Origin: Neoechinorhynchus agilis
Lineage: Eukaryota > Acanthocephala
NCBI GenBank assembly: GCA_051530055.1
Contig: CM121341.1
Location: 14,818,001-14,882,000 of the forward strand
DNA: 64,000 nucleotides
Direction of reading: 5' to 3'
Each line of letters starts with the position of its first letter. Position 1 is the first letter of the stretch. The translations under genes were made by a program, and so were the position numbers. A model generated the notes under the pieces. The model was not told the DNA's origin, made no database searches, and saw nothing but the letters and a program-made list of their open reading frames with translations. Of this stretch, positions 56,691 to 64,000 are shown one piece after another.

Positions 56691-57390
56691 ATATTTCCCA
56701 ATATGGTTATTTTATTAAAGCATTTAAAGGCATTTGCTGAATTATCAAACTGCTTATATTTAATCTTATTTTGTTTCAGCTTTTATTCTAAATTGATTTC
56801 CAAATTTTTCACCAATTTTGTCTTCATTCCCTCAAACTTGTGCGTATTTCACAACACATAAGTCGTTTTCATCCTCCAGTCCTTTCGCCAGATTGCGTCT
56901 TTCCTTTCGGGAATGAGGCTTCAAATTTACCTGCTGATATTTAATTTTTTATGGATTCTGTATTAAAAAAATTCGATTTTTGGTAAGCATGTTTGCTGCC
57001 ATATCAGCATATAATTAATAAACGAAAATATCTTTGGTTTTCCTTCATCTTATAGCAGGATTTTTAAAAAGTGCTTTTAGGTCCTACGCCTTTTATGTTT
57101 AGGAGAACGCATAAGTAAAAATTAAGCAGATATAAATGAAAATAATCACCATCATAATTCAAATTGTACTCATGTTTAACCTTTGAGACTGCCGCAATGA
57201 ATAGTTTAAAGTATGTAACACGAGCAATTACTAGAGCTGCAAACTCACTTGTTTTATCACGTCAAGTACAATGATTTTGCAATACTTGTTCGCTGTCTTT
57301 TCATAGCGAATGTTGCGTGAAAGGAAAAATGACTGTCGCGCATGCTGAGTGTTGTAGACGAAAAATCTTCTTAATCCCTAAGGAAAAGCG
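56691..57390. other. Intergenic, no gene seen
   Basis: AT-rich, no recognisable feature. Confidence 0.4.
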
Positions 57391-57810
57391 TCAGTCAGTG
57401 TCAGTAACTACATTTGTTTCATCAATAATGGAGGCGGTCTTTAGGTTTTTATAACCACAGGATCTTCTTCCAATTTGCACAAAGTCTTTAGGTTTATGTG
57501 GAATCAGTGAATTCTCATGAGCTGTGGTCCAGAGTGAATTCGATGTGATTTCGAAAGTGATACTCTCGCAATGGGAGTAAGACACGATTTCATAGAGTTT
57601 CAATCTCATAATATCGACATCTGACGAAAAAATGTAACCTTTTGCCAGCAAGTAGTCGAGAATCACAAATGGATTCGGATGAATTGTTTGATAAGTAAAA
57701 TGTATTAGGTGAAAATGGTTTTTGCTTTTATCGCGCAGTCGAATAAATAGATGCTGCGCATTCGAGTCGTGCTGAATTCCGTTGATTATTGAGTTATCAG
57801 GTACTTGCAT
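57391..57810 (-). CDS. Hypothetical protein, 139 residues or longer
   Basis: Open minus frame starting MQVPDNSIINGIQHD. An in-frame extension upstream (TRHFDAKSSPE) begins at a TATAG acceptor, so the true protein may have further upstream exons. Contents: HLFIRLRDKSKNHFHLIHF, PFVILDYLLAKGYIFSSD, IVSYSHCESITFEITSNS, PKDFVQIGRRSCGYKNL. Composition suggests a small globular domain. I recognise no family. It is on the same strand as VPS25 and ends about 230 bp downstream of it. Confidence 0.5.
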   Translation of the reverse strand: MQVPDNSIINGIQHDSNAQHLFIRLRDKSKNHFHLIHFTYQTIHPNPFVILDYLLAKGYIFSSDVDIMRLKLYEIVSYSHCESITFEITSNSLWTTAHENSLIPHKPKDFVQIGRRSCGYKNLKTASIIDETNVVTDTD

Positions 57811-58042
57811 TTCAGGACTCGATTTGGCGTCGAAATGACGGGTCTATATTGTCGCTATGACAACACTACAGAGGCATTTCAAATCTCACAGAAAGTCAGC
57901 AGCTGCGCCTTCGAGCTTAAAAGTTCCTTTCATTGGAACGAAACTTGCGAAGTGAAATACATTAAGAACAAAAAGCTTGATGAAGATTTGCCCCTTTCAA
58001 ATTTTACATATTACAATTTTTTTATTATTAAACAGTGCAAAA

Positions 58043-58772
58043 CTACAAAACCTTAAATCCACAGCCATCTTCGTTCTCAATAATCTCAATCAATGCGTGC
58101 TCTTGTTCAATTTTCCTCAAAATCAAAAACATTAGATCATTATCCATCTGATGAAAATCTTAATCTCTGATTGGATACAAAATAATCTTTTTTATCTAAA
58201 AAACCTTCTTGGGGATGTTCAGTAATCATTTGATAGATCGTAACTATACTTCTCGGTAACAGAAATCTTTTAATCTAAATTTTTTAGTACAATGATCATT
58301 GAAAAGAAGGACACTTACGAAATTCTCAATGGTATTCATCCAATCAGGTATGCTTTTCCAAAGAACAAATACGTTGGATTTGGTTTTATCCGAGTAAACA
58401 AGACTTTCTTTATATAAATACTTAAAAATTATTGATTTATTACAAAAAAACCTGTAGAGATCATATAATCTTGTAGTACATCCAAAAATTCCTTGTCAAC
58501 ACATCCTGCACGATGCAAAAGTAGCATTATGAGCTTAAATTCAAAAATATTACTGTTAATTTCTTGATTTTGAAAAATCGGATCGGTTCTAAAAGTGCCA
58601 ATGTTTATCTTCGTGATATTCTGATGTTTATAATTGTCTAATAGGACATCTGACCACAGCTGCATTTGTCGGTGCCTCGTATCGAGATTTGGCTGAAGGC
58701 TATGATTGAGCATTAGAAGCAAATGCAAAAGCGGTTGAATCCGTACGTGTAAAAAGGAGGGAATTTCAGCAT
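58043..58772 (-). CDS. VPS25: VPS25, ESCRT-II subunit (6 exons)
   Basis: CDS: complement(join(58043..58158,58205..58274,58319..58407,58452..58505,58554..58699,58747..58772)), 166 residues; human VPS25 has 176. VPS25 is the paired winged-helix subunit of ESCRT-II, which sorts ubiquitinated cargo at endosomes and recruits ESCRT-III. Seen: MLKFPPFYT plus LQPNLDTRHRQMQLW at the N-terminus, as in the family's FPPFFTLQPNVDTR; FRTDPIFQNQEIN; then ESLVYSDKTKSNVFVLW and IPDWMNTI, equal to the family's DKSKSSFLIMW; and FHQMDNDL, LRKIEQEHALIEII with the final GFKVL. Five introns of 44-48 bp all have GT-AG ends and consistent phases. The N-terminal methionine could have a few more upstream residues. Confidence 0.93.
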
Positions 58773-59469
58773 TGTTCGAGGAATGGCGTCTTCATGTGGC
58801 GACGACATTCAATCTTAAGATGCGGAAATGAACGATATGGTAGTCATTATCAATGGAGATGTTTGGTTCAATCTTAAGTTCATTCAAGCACACACTTTCC
58901 AGCGTCGGAATTCAATCTGTAGGAGCTCACGGGTTCGATTTCCAAAGACCATTTGGTGGTGTCAGGAAGGACGAGCAAGTATTTTTCGGGCAAATTCACA
59001 AACTACAAAACGACGGCTCCATGTTTTTCTCAATAACAAAAAGTACACTTTTCACGTAGACAAAAGTCGCCAAAGCGAACAGTAAGAAAAAACGTACACT
59101 TTCATCCCCGTGGTTTATCGTTTTCTCGGCTTTAAAGAAGGAAAATCTGATGGCCAATCGACCACGGCACTTTCGAGTCTTGAGTGACTTTTCAAATACC
59201 TAGCAATCTTGATGGAGCCACTGTGAACGATTCCAACTTTCCTAAATGAACACAAGGCTGCGCCCTACAAAGGTGACGATCCGAATGAAACGGACTTTCC
59301 GAGTGTTTTTAGATTTGAATTGATAATGACTCATAAAATCAGTCGAAATATATTCGACTTTAATGATCACTCTTGGGTATTGATAATGGTCCAAAAGAAT
59401 AATACGTCTAACCACCCAAATGCAATCCTCAACGAATAATGATGCTGTACCGTTAGAAATGCCGAATTC
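58773..59469. other. Spacer between VPS25 and an RTE-like LINE
   Basis: A short plus frame at 58853-59059 (GVRKDEQVFFGQIHKLQN) looks protein-like but unsupported. The segment at 59.30-59.45 kb resembles 62.6-62.7 kb (GTCGAAATATATTCGA), a local repeat. Confidence 0.4.
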
Positions 59470-62340
59470 CGCCAAAGACGGTCCCAAGCCCGGCTGAGAA
59501 AGGAGGAGGGTCGGTTTCAGGAAGGGCATCCGACTGTAAAAAACCTTGAAAAAACAAATTACATTCATGTCTAATATTCATTTTGCAAGCACTATAGCTA
59601 GGGCGTCCCCCGTAAACGACGCGCATTCTCAACCCCCCGGAGTTTGTGATAAATCCGCCATGGTTACCGAGTTGCCGACGAACTCGGCTAAAGAAGCAAG
59701 TCGATATAAAAATCCGAATAGCGAGTCTAAATGTGGGTACGATGACAGGAAGAAGTCGAGAGATAATGTATATGATGTGGAGGCGACGGATCCAAATACT
59801 AGGAGTACAGGGAACTCGATGTAAGGGGGCAAAAGTGAGGGAATTGAATGTTGGATTTAAATTGTTCTACAATGGAGGTGGTGTTGGGTTGATTCTGAAT
59901 GGTGATCTGGTAGATAAATTGGTGTCAGTGAACAGAAGGAGCGATATAGTGATGTCGGTAAGGATCAACTGGGCGGACGTCGTAATAACCATCGTTTCCG
60001 CCTACGCGCCGCAAGTGGGTTGTCGTGATGAAAAAAAGTCCAATTTCTGGGAAGATCTATCCGAGGCAATGCCCACAGTTGAAGGTCGATGCGTGGTATT
60101 GGAGATTTCAACGGGCATGTTGGATCCAGGGCGTGCTATGAACGAATTCACGGAAACTAAAGCGCAAGGAATTCCGAGGGCGAAAAGCTGTTGGATTTCG
60201 CAATAGTAAAGGAGCTGCGTATTACCAACACATTCTTCATGACGGATCGAAGATACTTAGCGACGTTTTTAAGTGGACGATATGAGAGTCAAATCGATTT
60301 CATTCTCTACCCAATCGATAAGCAGCGAGAAGTACAGAATGTCAAGACTTTATTGGGCGAAGATTGTGCTTTACAACATAGACCACTCATAGTAGATTTG
60401 AAGATCAGGACGGTGAGTAAGCCTTAAAAAGCGATCCTCATACCGAAAACCAGATGGTGGAAATTGGTGGATGATGATATAAAACATCGAATGTGTGAAG
60501 CACTCGCTCCGAAAATATGTGCCATGGTAACAGATGTTGAGAGTTGGTGGAGCGATACGAGCGAAATCATAACCGAGGTAGCCAAGAAAGTATTGGGAAT
60601 GACATCGGGAAAACCTCCGCCCCGAAACAAGGAAGTCTAGTGGTGGAACGAAAAAGTCAAGGACGCTGTGAGCCGTAAGCGTGCTGCAGCCGACCTAAAG
60701 TTATATGATCGACTGGATAGAGATATGGGTCGAGAATTGATATTTAAGCTGGTTAAACTCCGTGATAAGAGATCGAGAGACATAGTCCAGCAAAAGTCCA
60801 TCAAGGACAACAATGGAACCATACTTTACTGGAATGAAAAGATCCTTGCGAGATGGAGAGAGTATTTCGAAACTGATGAATGCGAGGAACCCGTGTGATC
60901 CTATCAAAGTAAGGCATGCAAATAATAATATGGTACAACGATTCTCGTATGAAGAAGTAGCGGCGAAAATGATAGGAATGAGAAGTGAAAAAAGTGTTGG
61001 GCTTGATCAAATACCGATCGAATTGTGGAAAACGCTCTGTCATTTTGGAATACAGATATCGGCGAATTTATTTCGAAAGATTGATGAACAAGGCAGGATA
61101 CCTACTGCTTAGCAGAAAAGTACACTAGTTCCCATCTTCAAGCAAAAAAGTGACGCATTGCAATGTGGTAATTATAGAGGAATTAAGATGATGTGCCACA
61201 CAATGAAGCTATGGGAAAGATTATTGGATAGCAGGATCATGAAGGAAATTGTTATTAGCGAAGATCATCGTGGAGTAATGCCGAGCAGGAGTACTACAGA
61301 TGCAATATTTGTATTGAGGCAGCTTTACGAAAGGTTCAGCGAAAAACCACGACCACTACATAGCGCTTTTGTGGATTTGGCGAAGGCATATGATGCTGTG
61401 CCTAGGGATCTTGTATGGTCATGTCTCAGAATGAGAAACTGTCCAGAAAGATACGTGCAAGCGATTCAAGCTATGCACGAGAATAGTCTCACGAGCGTAC
61501 GATCAGCAGTATATCTGAGTTTTTCCAAGTTTCAAATGGTTTCCATTAAAGTTCAGCGCTGAGTCCGTTTCTGTTCGCGGTTGTGATGGATGTCCTAGGT
61601 AGTTCGGACAAAGGCTCACGAGCTCCATGGGAAATCGTTTTCGCAGACGATTTAGTACTTACGGCCGAAAAAGTAAGCCTATTATAAAAGGATCTGGAAA
61701 GGTGGAGACGTGGACTCGAAATTAATGGTCTGAGAGTCAGCAGAACTAACACGTGCTATATGGGTTCAGAGAATTTATTCATGCAAGGAGTCGAGGTTGA
61801 AAAAAAGCGAACGTCAAGTATTTGGGTAGTGTGGTTAACTTGGACAATTCTTTGGCACCGCAAATCACCTTACGAATCCAGCAGGCGTGGGTGAATTGGA
61901 GGAAAGCCTCGGGCATCCTATGTGACCGGAGAGTTGCAGCGAACCTCAAAGAACGGGTCTATGAGGCGGTTGTTAGACCAGCTATGACTTATGCGGCAAA
62001 GACTTGAGCCACAAAACAAGAGGATTTCAATAGACTGTCGGTAAATGAGATTAGGATGTTGCGGTGGGCAGCAGGAATCACAAGAAAGGATAAAGTCAGA
62101 AACGAGGAGATCAGAAAGCTGTTCCGTGTGGTACCCATCCGAGATGTGATCGCCAGGAAAAAGCTGCACTGGGAGGAGCGTCTGTCTATGGTAGACGAGG
62201 ATGACAGGTTGAGGAGGATTAAAAAAGTTCGGATGGGGGGCCAAGGAGAAGAGGACGGCGGAAGAGAGGGTGGAAAGACTGCCTGAAAGATGATGCGAGG
62301 ATGCTTATATGCGACCTCTCGTGACAAGTAATCGCATACG
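59470..62340 (+). mobile_element. RTE-like LINE, near full length but heavily mutated
   Basis: The 5' leader contains GTTTCAGGAAGGGCATCCGA, a hallmark of RTE/BovB-type leaders. Endonuclease: IRIASLNVGTMTGRSRE, ILGVQGTRCKGAK, VGLILNGDLVDKL, TIVSAYAPQ and later FILYPIDKQREVQ. Linker: KRAAADLKLYDRLDRD. RT: SVGLDQIPIELWK, GNYRGIKMMCHTMKLWERL, AFVDLAKAYDAVPRDLVW, ALSPFLFAVVMDVL and VFADDLVLTAEK. C-terminal part: WVNWRKASGILCDRRV, AVVRPAMTYAAKT and EIRMLRWAAGITRKDK. Stops and frameshifts interrupt it at many points. Distinct in sequence from the RTE-like copy at 35.8-38.4 kb. Confidence 0.85.
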
Positions 62341-62726
62341 AACGATACGAAATTCTGCTTTATTTCTATTTCGTAAAACGCATTGAATCTATGAGCAATC
62401 AAAACCCAATGTCAAACTAGAAACAAGTTTGTATTTCAAAGAAATTATTACAGTTTCTATTAATACCACGCTCTCTTCGTATGATACAATCACTCGTTGG
62501 TGGCCCTCATAATTTTCGTTCGATTCACGACGTCCAAAATGCTCATCTCCTTAACAAAGAGCAGTAATTCACCGAACCCTAGTGCCAATTGATTGGTATC
62601 GTAGACGGAATTTAGGAAATCCCACTCATGTCGTGCGGTCGAAATATATTCGATTTTAGCGACCAAAACAATAACATAATAAATACTTAAGTATCAATGT
62701 GTGGCCTTTTATCACAGCTAATAATT
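62341..62726. other. Spacer, no gene seen
   Basis: Separates the LINE end from the SINE; contains the GTCGAAATATATTCGAT repeat also found near 59.34 kb. Confidence 0.4.
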
Positions 62727-62995
62727 TTTCGGGCACACAGCCCACCGATCTGGTTCAGAGAAGTAATTGAATCACTCAATGCACTGTACCATCCGGTATG
62801 AGTTTGTACATCTCTTGATCCTCAGACACCTCCAGGAGGCGAGACTCATCAATGAGTTCCTCCCTTCAGTGGTATTTCGTCCCATTTGGTTGTGCGTCAT
62901 TGGTGGCAACGGATTCGAACCAGTTGACCCTTAACCGGGGTCCAGGGTATTAGTCCACTTCACCAACTCAACACAACTACGCAATGCCAAACTTA
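62727..62995 (-). repeat. tRNA-derived SINE, full-length-like copy
   Basis: On the minus strand the head carries a pol III A box (GGTGAAGTGG, about 62970) and B box (GGTTCGAATCC, 62911-62921), spaced as in tRNA genes. The body follows (GGGACGAAATACC, CTCATTGATGAG, GCCTCCTGGAGG) and a 3' part with ATCGGTGGGCTGTGTGCC. Partial copies lie at 22.6-22.8 and 34.7-34.86 kb. The tRNA-like head lacks a full cloverleaf, so it is a SINE rather than a tRNA g gene. SINEs borrow LINE machinery for movement (family knowledge). Confidence 0.75.
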
Positions 62996-63292
62996 GCTAG
63001 CTTTTTATTTTAATTCCAGGCCATTGAATTTTTGAATTTGATCGCTCTCTTGGTCTCGCTTCGGCGCTGCGCTTATTCGTGGCTTGCTCAGTCACCTCGA
63101 CACATGAAAGTGAGATGCTAAAACGGACAGCACAGGAACTCCACGGATTTGATTTCCCCAAATCGATGATAGCCAGGCACAATCGCTACAGCATGGTGAA
63201 TTCTTTGACATTCTCGAGCAAGTCGGTTTAAGCAGATGCGGCGGAAAAGACCAGACGGCGGCCCATTCATATATGCCCCTCCTTAGTTTCCC

Positions 63293-63842
63293 CTCTCGGA
63301 ATCCTAGAGATCCTTGAACGCCTGCCTCGCCATTCTTCCCCAAATTCGACTATCAGAAATTGGGCCATTCGTTTCATCATCCCGGAAATTATCGATCCTC
63401 CAACGCACATAACGAACCTTAGCTTTCGACTGGGCTCTTTCCCATCGTGTCTTAAGGAAGCCCGCGTTGTCCCCCTACCCAAAAACGATAAACCGATTTC
63501 CCCCACATCCTTTCGTACCATCTCCATCCTCTCACCTTTCTCTAAAATCTTAGAAAAATGTTTTAAAACCCGCCTACTTCCCTTCTTCCTCAAAAACATC
63601 TCCCCTTCCCAATTCGCTTTCCGTCCCAATTACTCTTGTTTTGATGCCCTATGCATCTACGATACGCTTGTGCGCAGCTTAGATTCCAGTCCAGCATCAA
63701 CCATCCGTATCGTGCAACTGGATATTTCCAGGGCGTTCGAGTCGGTAGATCACTCCCTTCTCCTCCAATCATGTGCTTCCTATGGCCTCCCAACCTGGCA
63801 ACTCGCTTGGATTTCCTCTTTCCTCCCCAACCGCAAACAATA
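63293..63842 (+). mobile_element. Second copy of the C-rich CR1-like LINE, RT part only
   Basis: Matches 28193-28735 closely (CTAGAGATCCTTGAACGCC, GATCACTCCCTTCTCCTCCA; encodes QLDISRAFESVDHSLLLQ). Differences include small indels. The match ends abruptly at 63842 and starts at 63293, so this is an internal fragment, truncated at both ends. Confidence 0.9.
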
Positions 63843-63845
63843 TAA

Positions 63846-64000
63846 ATTCTACATTTAAAAAAACGTTCATGTTTTCGTGTTATGTATTTTATTATAGATG
63901 ATAAGCGCGGATGGAAAGCAGTGATGTCCTACATTCCTGCACAAGAAATACAAATTCCATATTTGAAAACGCATTCATGTCTTCGTGTTCTGTTTTTTTA
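63846..64000. repeat. Direct repeat at window edge
   Basis: ATTCTACATTTAAAAAAACG at 63846 and ATTCCATATTTGAAAACGC at 63955 begin two imperfect copies of about 47 bp, 109 bp apart, both continuing TTCATGT/TTCGTGT. The second runs to the window edge, so more copies may follow. Confidence 0.7.

Noticed and set aside
62820-62890. Hammerhead-ribozyme-like boxes (CTGATGAG and GACGAAA) in the SINE body
   Set aside because: Both boxes occur in the copies, but the order is permuted and I could not draw stems I and III with a plausible cleavage site. CTCAxTGATGAG folds on itself instead. Folding and cleavage data would be needed.
62900-62985. A tRNA gene from the A and B boxes
   Set aside because: The acceptor stem and anticodon arm do not pair convincingly, and the sequence continues into a repeated body; it is a SINE head.
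1-64000. CRISPR array, bacterial operon or phage content
   Set aside because: All recognised genes are animal genes with introns; no spacer-repeat array or bacterial-type gene cluster is present.

Overview
This is an animal (metazoan) nuclear DNA segment: spliced, AT-rich, with a few conserved animal genes scattered among many decayed retroelements. Conserved genes that can be read out are SNAP-25, VPS25 (ESCRT-II), AKAP17A, class I fructose-bisphosphate aldolase, a muscle-type LIM protein (two near-identical copies), a CES-2/PAR-like bZIP factor and a MYND/MSS51-like protein. Nearly every intron I could place is 36-54 bp with GT...AG ends. Tiny introns and TTTCAG-type acceptors just ahead of some start codons suggest a nematode or another compact-intron invertebrate; the phylum is an inference.

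Layout. 1-5.1 kb: decayed LINE pieces (a jockey-like family in two opposite orientations), an RT-tail fragment and a short-chain dehydrogenase relic. 5.5-8.7 kb: SNAP-25 and an Arg/Ser/Pro-rich gene, both on the minus strand. 10-17.7 kb: a four-exon small putative secreted protein of unknown family and the six-exon MYND gene. 18-24 kb: a bZIP gene between the arms of a 900-bp inverted duplication. 23.8-29.6 kb: Penelope-like GIY-YIG pieces, a long degraded reverse-transcriptase element and a C-rich CR1-like LINE. 30-34 kb: AKAP17A and a 389-residue acidic protein. 35.8-45.2 kb: an RTE-like LINE, the second jockey-like LINE, and a compact 1.86-kb minus-strand element (ORF1 plus endonuclease, no RT) with a perfect 15-bp target-site duplication. 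46.5-50 kb: the duplicated LIM coding block. 52-53 kb: another RT-tail fragment. 54.4-58.8 kb: aldolase and VPS25. 59.4-64 kb: a second RTE-like LINE, a tRNA-derived SINE and a second C-rich LINE copy.

The host genes have unrelated housekeeping roles (membrane fusion, endosomal sorting, glycolysis, splicing/PKA anchoring, muscle structure) and there is no operon or pathway cluster. Several genes (SNAP-25, VPS25, the 141-residue small protein, the full MYND protein) become visible only after splicing very short introns by eye. I found no CRISPR, no rRNA and no free-standing tRNA gene. The less ordinary items are the RT-less ORF1-endonuclease element, the repeated RT-tail family (six loci), the inverted duplication that copied the end of the bZIP gene, and the LIM block duplication.
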